In this document: positions 1 through 5,463 of the stretch, piece by piece
How positions within the stretch are numbered: position 1 is the stretch's first letter
How the letters are laid out: every line of letters starts with the position of its first letter
Assembly: GCA_947302185.1 (NCBI GenBank)
Contig: CAMYVI010000151.1
Location: 1 to 6,245, forward strand
DNA from: an uncultured Lachnospiraceae bacterium
Lineage (GTDB): Bacteria > Bacillota_A > Clostridia > Lachnospirales > Lachnospiraceae
Length of the DNA stretch: 6,245 nucleotides
Reading direction: 5' to 3'
Made by a program: the position numbers and the translations under genes
The notes under the pieces: model-generated
Database searches by the model: none
Told to the model about the DNA's origin: nothing
What the model saw: the letters and a program-made list of their open reading frames with translations, nothing else

Positions 1-1236
1 CTTGTCGACAACGGAAGAGGAATGCGGCACAGGGCGGTATGCGACGGATATGCGAACCTCTTCTACCGTATGTGCCTTCAGGCCGGCATTGACGCAAGGA
101 TTGTATTCGGGTATGGAAACGGTGATACGCACGCCTGGAATATTGTGAAACTCGGCAGTCTTTATTATGATGTGGATTGCACCTGGGACGTAAAATCTTC
201 CACCCATTATTTCCTTATGGGACATTCCGAGTTCCTCAAAAATCACACGCCGAGAGAAGAATTCAATGAGCAGGCATTTCTTGAAGCCTACCCGATGTCC
301 GAAACCAGATACGGTCCTCCGACATTTGAAAAAGCCTCCCTTATTCTGGGCGGCAAAATCGGTCTCAACATGATGGTAAAACTTCCGGATATCCCGGATT
401 TTAACTATGACAACAGTTACGTGGAGTTCACAATTAACGGCAGTGAACCCGTCCGGCAGGACTATGATCCGAACAGAAAAAACAATGACGGCACTCTGTT
501 CAAATTCACATGCTATGTAAACGCCATACAGATGGCAGACGATATCACCGCAGTCTTCCACTACCTGGATCACGGTGAAGAAGCACAGGTATCCACAACT
601 TATACCGTCGAGGAATACCTGCGAAGCCTTGCATTTAAATACGACGCCACAGACGAAGCAAAAGCCCTGGCGTATGCAACTGCAGATTACGGGTTCTATA
701 CACAGCCCTTCCTGGCAGAGGCCAACAACTGGAGTCTTGACGGAGAAAATCCTGATCATAAGAGGATGACTTTTCGTGATAAGGCGGGGTATCTTAACAA
801 AATTGACGAAATCCTGAACGGCATCGGATCCGGCCCCAGCGTCGACACAGTATCGGATATCAGCAGCCTCGGCATGTCACTGGCCCTCGAAACAGATACA
901 GCTCTGAATCTTATCATCTATACAGATCCGGGATATACCGGGACTTTGAATGTGACTGTCGACAATGATGCTGTGGTAGCCAAAAAAGTCAAAAAAGGAA
1001 AGTATAAAGTCGTTATTCCGAATATCGGAGCCAAAGATCTTAACAAAAAATTTAAAGCTGTTGTGACAACAGACGCAGGCGATTCAACAGTTGAGATATC
1101 TGTTCTGGACTACGCCAAGCTGGTCCTTGGCAAGTCCGGTGCCACGAATAATGAGAAACAGGCAATGGGTTCAATATATTACTACTACGTAGCAGCTGAT
1201 GCATATGCTAAAGCTCAGGCTAATACTAATGCATGA
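1..1236 (+). CDS. Transglutaminase-like domain protein, 3' part (5' end outside window)
   Basis: The reading frame is open from the first base, so the gene starts upstream. The ATG at 22 lies inside the conserved core and has no ribosome binding site, so it is not the start. The visible core has the transglutaminase/papain-like fold triad: Cys in AVCDGYA (codon 40-42), His in THAWN (130-132) and Asp in DVDCTWD (175-177), followed by YFLMGHSEF. In this family (transglutaminase-like, PF01841 type) the triad serves as a cysteine protease, amidase or transglutaminase; the substrate cannot be read here. The roughly 300 residues after the core contain a mixed beta region and a helical stretch (TVEEYLRSLAFKY, ATADYGFYTQPFL). 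Then comes another beta-rich segment with a Lys-rich patch (KKVKKGKYKVV), ending in a Tyr/Ala-rich tail. The architecture suggests an exported surface protein, but the signal peptide would lie outside the window. The ricin-lectin gene follows in the same orientation after 84 bp. The domain call is firm; the biological role is not. Confidence 0.85.
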   Translation, partial: LVDNGRGMRHRAVCDGYANLFYRMCLQAGIDARIVFGYGNGDTHAWNIVKLGSLYYDVDCTWDVKSSTHYFLMGHSEFLKNHTPREEFNEQAFLEAYPMSETRYGPPTFEKASLILGGKIGLNMMVKLPDIPDFNYDNSYVEFTINGSEPVRQDYDPNRKNNDGTLFKFTCYVNAIQMADDITAVFHYLDHGEEAQVSTTYTVEEYLRSLAFKYDATDEAKALAYATADYGFYTQPFLAEANNWSLDGENPDHKRMTFRDKAGYLNKIDEILNGIGSGPSVDTVSDISSLGMSLALETDTALNLIIYTDPGYTGTLNVTVDNDAVVAKKVKKGKYKVVIPNIGAKDLNKKFKAVVTTDAGDSTVEISVLDYAKLVLGKSGATNNEKQAMGSIYYYYVAADAYAKAQANTNA

Positions 1237-1241
1237 CGGTC

Positions 1242-1274
1242 CTGCCGGCACGTACAGGGTATTATGCCGGACAG
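1242..1274 (+). other. Intergenic hairpin without U-tract
   Basis: CTGCCGGCA at 1242-1250 can pair with TGCCGG-a-CAG at 1265-1274, giving a 6-bp GC-rich stem extended by 3 bp past a bulge, with a 14-nt loop. No run of T follows, so it is not a convincing intrinsic terminator. It could be an mRNA-stabilising or processing hairpin between the two plus-strand genes, or a weak terminator that lets some transcription through. Confidence 0.4.
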
Positions 1275-1287
1275 ATTGAAGAATGAA

Positions 1288-1293
1288 TATAAT
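1288..1293 (+). promoter_or_regulatory. Candidate -10 element for the ricin-lectin gene
   Basis: A perfect TATAAT hexamer lies 28 bp before the ATG at 1321 and would give a leader of about 20 nt. The sequence 17 bp upstream (TGCCGG, part of the hairpin) is a poor -35, and there is no TGn extension. The promoter is therefore plausible but may need an activator. The downstream gene could also be read through from the transglutaminase gene. Confidence 0.35.
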
Positions 1294-1320
1294 GTAAGAT
1301 CAAATAAGGAGTAACTGCGT

Positions 1321-2808
1321 ATGAACAAAACCGTAAAGAAAAACTTTTCCGTACTGTTTCTGATAGCATCATTGACAGCCGGAAACATATCCGCTTATCC
1401 CGTTCACGCGGCGGAAACAGAAAACGAAGTAACAGCCGTTACTGAATTCACTGCTGACAGCCAATATGAGGGTATTTCGGATATCAGTACGATAGATATT
1501 TCCGGAGAATACGAGAAAGAAACGGACATAATTACTGCAGAAGATCAATCTGAAGCAGCTGACATTCAATATGAGGATACATCTGAAATCAGTACGATCG
1601 GCGCTTCCGCAGGAGACGAAAATGAGACTGAAATAGTTTCTCTTGATGATGATTCAGACGAGGACATTAACACTCCCGAAATCGACATTAATCAAAAGAT
1701 TGATATTTCTAATGCTTCCGTAGCCGGGGTCAGCCTCTCATACGGTTATTCGGGAAAAGCTTATACGCCCGCGATGACAATTAAAGTCAGCGGAATAACC
1801 CTCACAGAGGGAAGGGATTATGTTGCGGAATATAAAAACAACACAAATCCGGGAACCGCAACAATCACCATAAAGGGTAAGAACAACTATACGGGTACAA
1901 GGATAAAGACTTTCGAAATCGTAGACTGCGTATCTTCTCTGGTTTCAGGAGAAACATACCAACTGATTCCGAAAAACAACTCCAAAACTGCTGTGTGCTC
2001 ATTCTCCGGAAGGATGGTCAACAACACGAAAGTCTATATCACGGACCGGAGCAGTTCCGAGGCAATGAAGTTCAAGGCTGTTAAGAATTCCGACGGCTCG
2101 TGGAAGTTCATCAACGCCAAATGCGAACTCGCACTGGCAGTACAGCAGAACAGCCGGGAAGTGGGAAAAGGCCTCGTGCTTTACGATCAGACCACGAGGG
2201 AGGCCCAGAACTGGAAACTCTCGAAAAAGTCGGATAACTCTTTCGCAATCATGAACGCCGTAACCGGATACTCTGTTGCAATGTCCGATGCATCTGCTGC
2301 AAAGGGCACGACGCTGTCCATGGCTGAATCTGCAAGCAGCGGTCTTCAGAGATTCTATATTGTGAAGACATCACCTGTAAATGCTCCTTTCGACGGTATC
2401 CGTGCGATCAGATCTTCGAAAAATAATAAGTTCGCCCTCAATGTAGCTTCTTCCTCGAAGGCAGATGGTGCAAATATTAATCTTTACACCTACAGCAATA
2501 CGGGTGCAAAGAGATTCAATATCATGTACAGCGGCAGCGGATACTACCGCATTGTGAACGTGAACTCCGGCCTGTGCCTCTCTGTTAAAGGAAATACGAA
2601 GACTGACGGTGCGAACATCATTCAGAGCAAGTGGGCATCAGAGAGCGGTCAGAGGTGGCTTATCACACAGAACTCCGACGGGACGGTGACGTTCACCAAT
2701 GCGCTCGGTACGGTACTTCATCTGGTCGGCAACAAAACTGCCGACGGAACCAACGTCGCAGCACGGAAGGCGGCAACAACTACTGCCCAGAAATGGTATC
2801 TTAAGTAA
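1321..2808 (+). CDS. Secreted ricin-type (RICIN) lectin-repeat protein with Ig-like domain
   Basis: The 495-residue product has a clear signal peptide (KKNF, hydrophobic VLFLIASLTAG, likely cleavage after PVHA at residue 30). Next comes a Glu/Asp/Ser/Thr-rich leader (about 31-127) with a degenerate 35-residue tandem duplication. At 129-201 is a clostridial Ig-like/YDG-type repeat (YSGKAYTP, EGRDYVAEYKNN, GTATITIKGKNNYTGT). Residues 208-495 hold about six ricin-type repeats, enough for two beta-trefoils. Their QxW-type signatures are QNW (296-298), QRF (343-345), KRF (397-399), QRW (444-446) and QKW (490-492). The start is set by TAAGGAG at 1305-1311, 9 bases before ATG. There is no catalytic domain and no LPXTG or other visible anchor, so it probably binds glycans outside the cell as a free protein or partner. 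The transglutaminase-like gene lies upstream in the same direction and a strong terminator follows. A truncated inverted paralogue of residues 311-495 lies at 4906-5463. The domain calls are confident; the ligand is unknown. Confidence 0.88.
   Translation: MNKTVKKNFSVLFLIASLTAGNISAYPVHAAETENEVTAVTEFTADSQYEGISDISTIDISGEYEKETDIITAEDQSEAADIQYEDTSEISTIGASAGDENETEIVSLDDDSDEDINTPEIDINQKIDISNASVAGVSLSYGYSGKAYTPAMTIKVSGITLTEGRDYVAEYKNNTNPGTATITIKGKNNYTGTRIKTFEIVDCVSSLVSGETYQLIPKNNSKTAVCSFSGRMVNNTKVYITDRSSSEAMKFKAVKNSDGSWKFINAKCELALAVQQNSREVGKGLVLYDQTTREAQNWKLSKKSDNSFAIMNAVTGYSVAMSDASAAKGTTLSMAESASSGLQRFYIVKTSPVNAPFDGIRAIRSSKNNKFALNVASSSKADGANINLYTYSNTGAKRFNIMYSGSGYYRIVNVNSGLCLSVKGNTKTDGANIIQSKWASESGQRWLITQNSDGTVTFTNALGTVLHLVGNKTADGTNVAARKAATTTAQKWYLK
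1462..1671 (+). repeat. Tandem 35-codon duplication in the acidic leader
   Basis: Residues 48-82 and 83-117 of the ricin-lectin protein align without gaps over two 105-bp units. They share QYE, S.ISTI, a downstream S, E.ET.I and spaced acidic positions (15 of 35 identical by hand count). At the DNA level the 11-mer ATCAGTACGAT occurs in both units. The divergence suggests an old duplication in a spacer or stalk rather than an actively slipping repeat. Confidence 0.6.
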
Positions 2809-2858
2809 CTATTCGGCAAAGCGGCACCCGTCTACGATTCGCCGTGCCTAATCAAATG

Positions 2859-2896
2859 AAGCCGGGCATATACTACCTGCCCGGCTTTCTTTTTAT
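2859..2896 (+). terminator. Rho-independent terminator of the ricin-lectin gene
   Basis: AAGCCGGGCA (2859-2868) and TGCCCGGCTT (2878-2887) form a perfect 10-bp inverted repeat around a 9-nt loop, followed directly by the T-rich run TTCTTTTTAT. It lies 50 bp after the stop codon at 2808. On the opposite strand the stem is followed only by a weak T-rich stretch, so termination of minus-strand transcripts from the small ORF is less certain. Confidence 0.92.
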
Positions 2897-2936
2897 CATT
2901 ATAGGTTTGAATCTCATGTCAGAGACAAATTATTTT

Positions 2937-2990
2937 TGCACATTCATCTCACGACTCAAGTCACGAGAATTCTGCGTCAGAGATTAAAAA
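2937..2990 (+). repeat. 54-bp inverted repeat, left copy
   Basis: This sequence recurs as the reverse complement at 6192-6245 with 52 of 54 bases identical; the differences are at 2940 (A against G) and 2957 (C against T). Its core is an imperfect palindrome. Read on the minus strand it forms a 9-bp stem TCTCGTGAC / GTCGTGAGA, including two G-U pairs, around a TTGA loop. The last 7 bases overlap the stop codon end of the minus-strand small ORF. On the plus strand it encodes, without a start, HSSHDSSHENSASEIKN followed by HY and a stop. An 8-bp direct repeat GTCAGAGA lies just outside it (2918-2925) and inside it (2976-2983). The nature of the repeat is not known: it could be a mobile-element end, a dispersed repeat or a recombination site. 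Confidence 0.9.
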
Positions 2991-3097
2991 TCACTATTAA
3001 TCGGTCCTTCGTTGTCTTCCGGTATTGATGTCGCAATAACATCCTCTGTATCAAAAATGATAACTTCAAATTCTACTTCTTCGTATCTCTGTTTCAT
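2984..3097 (-). CDS. Small ORF, 37-residue acidic peptide of unknown function
   Basis: Reading the minus strand from ATG at 3097-3095 to TAA at 2986-2984 gives a 37-residue peptide beginning MKQRYEEVEFEVIIFD, continuing TEDVIATS and ending in an acidic, Gly/Pro/Asn-containing tail. A good ribosome binding site (AGAAAGGA, 3104-3111) lies 6 bases before the ATG, which makes translation likely. The layout, an N-terminal MK-Y-E, an E-x-I-x-F-D segment, a DVI-x-TS motif and a polar tail, resembles short conserved peptides common in Clostridia genomes; this is from memory, with no search run. It has no signal peptide, no transmembrane segment and no Cys, so it is not an obvious lantibiotic or prenylated pheromone. 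The stop codon comes from the edge of the 54-bp repeat, and a hairpin inside the repeat directly follows it. It lies 244 bp downstream of the hydrolase gene and probably has its own promoter. Function unknown. Confidence 0.6.
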   Translation of the reverse strand: MKQRYEEVEFEVIIFDTEDVIATSIPEDNEGPINSDF

Positions 3098-3103
3098 GGT
3101 TTT

Positions 3104-3111
3104 TCCTTTCT
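3104..3111 (-). promoter_or_regulatory. Ribosome binding site of the small ORF
   Basis: On the minus strand AGAAAGGA lies 6 bases before the ATG at 3097. The match and spacing are typical of low-GC Gram-positives and are the main reason to accept this short ORF as a gene. Confidence 0.65.
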
Positions 3112-3188
3112 AATTCCATTCAATAAGTAATTGCGAAACACCCCACAACTTCGCATTTGTGTATATTGTCCATCCAATTCTCTGCCGT

Positions 3189-3231
3189 GATGACGTCTGT
3201 GATTGCATATCCATTTCAATTTAACGTCATC
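3189..3231 (-). other. 8-bp dyad upstream of the small ORF
   Basis: GATGACGT (3189-3196) and ACGTCATC (3224-3231) are perfect inverted repeats separated by 27 bp. They would fall in the untranslated leader of the small ORF if it is transcribed from either candidate promoter upstream. This may be a leader hairpin or a split operator. It does not match a riboswitch I can recognise. Confidence 0.3.
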
Positions 3232-3241
3232 AACAACTTGA

Positions 3242-3270
3242 ATATTATCATAATTTTCTATCTATGTAAA
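3242..3270 (-). promoter_or_regulatory. Candidate promoter for the small ORF (proximal)
   Basis: On the minus strand TTTACA (3270-3265) is followed after 17 bp by TAATAT (3247-3242), 5 of 6 and 4 of 6 matches to the sigma-A consensus, in AT-rich DNA. It would give a leader of about 135-140 nt. AT-rich intergenic DNA often produces such matches by chance, so confidence is low. Confidence 0.3.
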
Positions 3271-3314
3271 AACCTTTTCCATTAGATGATAACTTAATTC
3301 TGATACTCTTGTAA

Positions 3315-3344
3315 ATTATATCTTAAACCTATTAAACCTGACTA
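3315..3344 (-). promoter_or_regulatory. Candidate promoter for the small ORF (distal)
   Basis: On the minus strand TAGTCA (3344-3339) is followed after 18 bp by a perfect TATAAT (3320-3315). The -35 overlaps the stop codon of the hydrolase gene. The -10 is the best in this intergenic region, but the -35 matches only 4 of 6. It would give a leader of about 210 nt containing the dyad at 3189-3231. Confidence 0.35.
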
Positions 3345-4085
3345 TGATCTGAACATACCCCTCAAATCTGCCACATATTGTCCGGGATAGTTAATGGAAT
3401 ACTCCCCGTGATACAAGCCGTCTTTTATATCAAGGACACTGTTCTGCAACATCACGTGAAGGATATTCGCGGACCGGAGCATGTTTTTCCGCTCTTTTCC
3501 GCCGACCACTATCCGGATTTCGGCCTGACAGTTTCGAAGTGTCCGTTTTGCTTCATAAGCGGTATTCGCCTTCAGAAAAGCAATCATATCCGACCTGGTG
3601 ATCCGGCATGTGTCGCGATAATACGCCTCAAACAGATCCGATCTCATATGCAGCGACCGGAATTGGAGCTCCGCAAAATTCCTGTTTTTAATCAGACCGT
3701 AACTGCTTCCAAAGGTCGGACCGATCAATGCATTGGTAAGTCCGGACGGTATTACTGACGCACTTTCCACAACAGCATGGCGGCAAATATCCTTTCGTTC
3801 AGACAGCATCTCGAGAACGATCTGCGCTCCGAGGGACAGACCTCCGAGCAGCAAAACGGAGCCTCCCAGTTCGCGATCCGTAAATGAAATAATCTCAGCT
3901 GCATTGTCCTCGATGGTTGTGAAAGTGCTGTCACTTCCTGCATGCCCGTCCAGAATCGGAAGGATGACCCTGTATTCCTGACGGAGCTGTTCTGCTTCAG
4001 CTGCATAATTCCACCATGACAAACCTCCGCCGTGGAGCAGCATTATGACTTCAGCCTTCTTCGGGCCATATTCTTTGAACTTCAC
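3342..4085 (-). CDS. Alpha/beta hydrolase
   Basis: The 247-residue product is a cytoplasmic alpha/beta-hydrolase fold enzyme with no signal peptide. An HGGG oxyanion-hole motif is at residues 18-21, DGHAGSD at 46-52 (the usual GHG-S position), and the nucleophile elbow GLSLG at 82-86 with Ser84. The general acid is probably Glu198 (VVGGKER) and the base His226 (LYHGEYS), both in their expected order near the C terminus. A lid-like helical insertion lies around 120-180. The start is GTG at 4085-4083, chosen because AGGTGAGG sits 9 bases upstream and the next residues (MKFKEYGP) lead straight into the first beta strand. It begins 30 bp after the stop of the methyltransferase gene in the same direction, so the two are likely co-transcribed. 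Substrate unknown; esterase or lipase-like activity is the broad family expectation. Confidence 0.87.
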   Translation of the reverse strand: MKFKEYGPKKAEVIMLLHGGGLSWWNYAAEAEQLRQEYRVILPILDGHAGSDSTFTTIEDNAAEIISFTDRELGGSVLLLGGLSLGAQIVLEMLSERKDICRHAVVESASVIPSGLTNALIGPTFGSSYGLIKNRNFAELQFRSLHMRSDLFEAYYRDTCRITRSDMIAFLKANTAYEAKRTLRNCQAEIRIVVGGKERKNMLRSANILHVMLQNSVLDIKDGLYHGEYSINYPGQYVADLRGMFRS

Positions 4086-4094
4086 CGACTGTTA

Positions 4095-4102
4095 CCTCAC
4101 CT
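4095..4102 (-). promoter_or_regulatory. Ribosome binding site deciding the GTG start of the hydrolase
   Basis: On the minus strand AGGTGAGG ends 9 bases before GTG at 4085. There is no ATG with a comparable site nearby, so it supports translation from GTG. Confidence 0.6.
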
Positions 4103-4115
4103 GATACGCTGCGGT

Positions 4116-4787
4116 TCACCACACAAACGGTATCACCTTGTATCTGACTCGCTTTTTGTATTCGCTATACCCATCCAGCCCGCTCTCCAGCACCTGTTCC
4201 TCATTTCGGATCCGCTTTGCGATAATCGGAATATACAGCAGCATAATCGCAAAAGAGAGTACCGATCCCAAAACCAGCGGCATGCTGAGAAAAAGCAGCA
4301 GCGTGGTCATATACATCGGATGCCGCACAATTCCATACAGGCCCGTATCTATTACTTTCTGGTTTTCCTGAACCTCAACAGTCCGTGAAAGATAGACATT
4401 TTCCCTGAGCACCTCAGCGTACAGCGCATAAGCCGCTAGGAAAACTGCCGCAGCCGCATACGACACCCAGGCGGGCAGCACAATCAGGCTTAAGCGGAAA
4501 TTCAATCCCGCAAGAATAAATGCTGCCAGAAACATCAGCCCGCTCAGGAGAATAACCATTTTCTGCTCTTCCTGCTCTTCTTTTACGTTAAGCCTCTTCC
4601 GTAAAAGTTCAGGACTTTTTTTCATCATTACCAGACCGGCAATGAACATCGGAATAAAGAGAATGCCGATCAAAAGCCACCCCTGCCGGTATGCAAAAGT
4701 CCCCGCCGGAAGGAAAACCAACAAACCAACCGACAGCAAACCTATCAGAAATTTTGTTATCGCCTGAACGAACAGTTTTGTGTCCAT
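4116..4787 (-). CDS. Isoprenylcysteine carboxyl methyltransferase (ICMT)/PEMT-like integral membrane methyltransferase
   Basis: The 223-residue membrane protein has about five hydrophobic segments (roughly residues 12-30, 37-54, 78-95, 100-124 and 162-188). The C-terminal part carries the family signature: NQKVIDTGLYGIVRHPMY (142-159), whose RHPMY is the SAM-binding region, and the conserved acidic pair in RIRNEEQVL (about 192-200), followed by YSEYKKRVRYKVIPF. This matches the ICMT/PEMT superfamily of small SAM-dependent methyltransferases. Bacterial members act on varied and mostly unknown lipid or small-molecule substrates, so isoprenylcysteine methylation should not be assumed. The start is supported by a strong AGGAGGA (4794-4800) 6 bases before ATG. 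The length is normal and no defect is seen. The hydrolase gene follows after 30 bp, suggesting an operon in which one enzyme methylates and the other may de-esterify or process a related substrate; that link is inference. Confidence 0.85.
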   Translation of the reverse strand: MDTKLFVQAITKFLIGLLSVGLLVFLPAGTFAYRQGWLLIGILFIPMFIAGLVMMKKSPELLRKRLNVKEEQEEQKMVILLSGLMFLAAFILAGLNFRLSLIVLPAWVSYAAAAVFLAAYALYAEVLRENVYLSRTVEVQENQKVIDTGLYGIVRHPMYMTTLLLFLSMPLVLGSVLSFAIMLLYIPIIAKRIRNEEQVLESGLDGYSEYKKRVRYKVIPFVW

Positions 4788-4824
4788 AATTCTTCCTCCT
4801 GCTGCACCCTCTTACGGTCAAGAG

Positions 4825-4836
4825 CTTATACATAAG
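4825..4836 (-). promoter_or_regulatory. Palindrome and possible -10 upstream of the methyltransferase gene
   Basis: CTTATACATAAG is a 12-bp dyad (CTTAT-AC-ATAAG). On the minus strand its 3' half reads TATAAG, 5 of 6 to a -10, about 38 bases before the start codon. No acceptable -35 is visible. A dyad over a -10 could be an operator, but this is short and could be chance. Confidence 0.25.
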
Positions 4837-4905
4837 AGAGCAAATCATTTTCTTTAGCCCGAATCATTATGGCTTACGGGTATTGCGCGATGGAGAATAA
4901 AGTAT

Positions 4906-5463
4906 TTACTGAAGATACCACTTCTGCGCAGTTGATGTTGATGCATTCTTTGCAATGACATTCGTCCCGTTCGCAGTCTTATTGCCGCTTAAATGAAGAT
5001 TGGTTCCGAGCGCATTCGTGAGAGTCACCGTTCCGTCGGAGTTTCCGTTAATCTTCCACCGTTGGCCGCTCTCGGCTGCCCATTTGTTCTGAACGACGTT
5101 CGCTCCGTCCTTCTTCGTATTCCCATTGACAGTCAGAACCAGACCGGAGTTTACATTCACAAGGCGATAATATCCGCTTCCGCTGTACATGATTTTGAAC
5201 TTTTTCGCATTTGTGCTGCTGTAGGAATACAGATTGACATTTGCCCCGTCTTCCTTAGATGAAGATGCAATATTAAGCGAATACTTCCTGTCTTTCGAAG
5301 CCCTTACGGACTTTGTACCGTCATAAGCTGCTTTCACCGGCGTTGCCTCCGCGATGTAGAAGCGCTGGAGACCGTCGCTCTTTGTTTCCGCCATGGAGAG
5401 CGTCGTTCCCTTAACAGCAGACGGATCAGACATGGCGATCGAATATCCGGTAACCGCATTCAT
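4906..5463 (-). pseudogene. Truncated ricin-type lectin fragment, paralogue of the 1321-2808 gene
   Basis: The 185-residue frame aligns without gaps to residues 311-495 of the plus-strand ricin-lectin protein, from MNAVTGYS to AQKWYL, with about 133 of 185 identical (about 72%, counted by hand). It keeps QRF, QRW and QKW repeats but starts inside the third of six repeats. It lacks the signal peptide, leader, Ig-like domain and first trefoil. Weak homology extends a few codons upstream of the ATG (SAIMNAV against FAIMNAV), so the ATG at 5463 is an internal Met. No ribosome binding site is placed for it. Upstream, the frame meets a stop near 5526, and the peptidase/lectin-like frame overlaps it by 38 bp in another phase. 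I read it as a gene fragment joined out of frame to the peptidase remnant. Expression by translational coupling or frameshift cannot be excluded. The intact ending (TAA at 4906-4908) suggests the 3' end is original. Confidence 0.7.

Noticed and set aside
2822..2848. Short GGCAC/GTGCC dyad after the ricin-lectin stop codon
   Set aside because: It is only 5 bp with a 16-nt loop and no T-run; the strong terminator at 2859-2896 explains the 3' end.
2937..2990. CRISPR repeat or tRNA-derived sequence
   Set aside because: There are only two copies in inverted orientation, no spacer array and no cloverleaf.
3110..3214. Minus-strand 34-residue open frame just upstream of the small ORF
   Set aside because: There is no ribosome binding site before its ATG, no recognisable motif, and its stop overlaps the ribosome binding site region of the better-supported small ORF.
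3378..3758. Plus-strand 126-residue open frame
   Set aside because: It is antisense to the well-supported alpha/beta hydrolase and has no motif or start signal.
4032..4388. Plus-strand 118-residue open frame
   Set aside because: It is antisense to the hydrolase start and the methyltransferase C terminus, whose RHPMY motif is clear on the other strand.
4837..4905. Possible terminator after the ricin fragment on the minus strand
   Set aside because: Only 4-bp arms (CCCG/CGGG or AGCC/GGCT) can pair, and no T-run follows.
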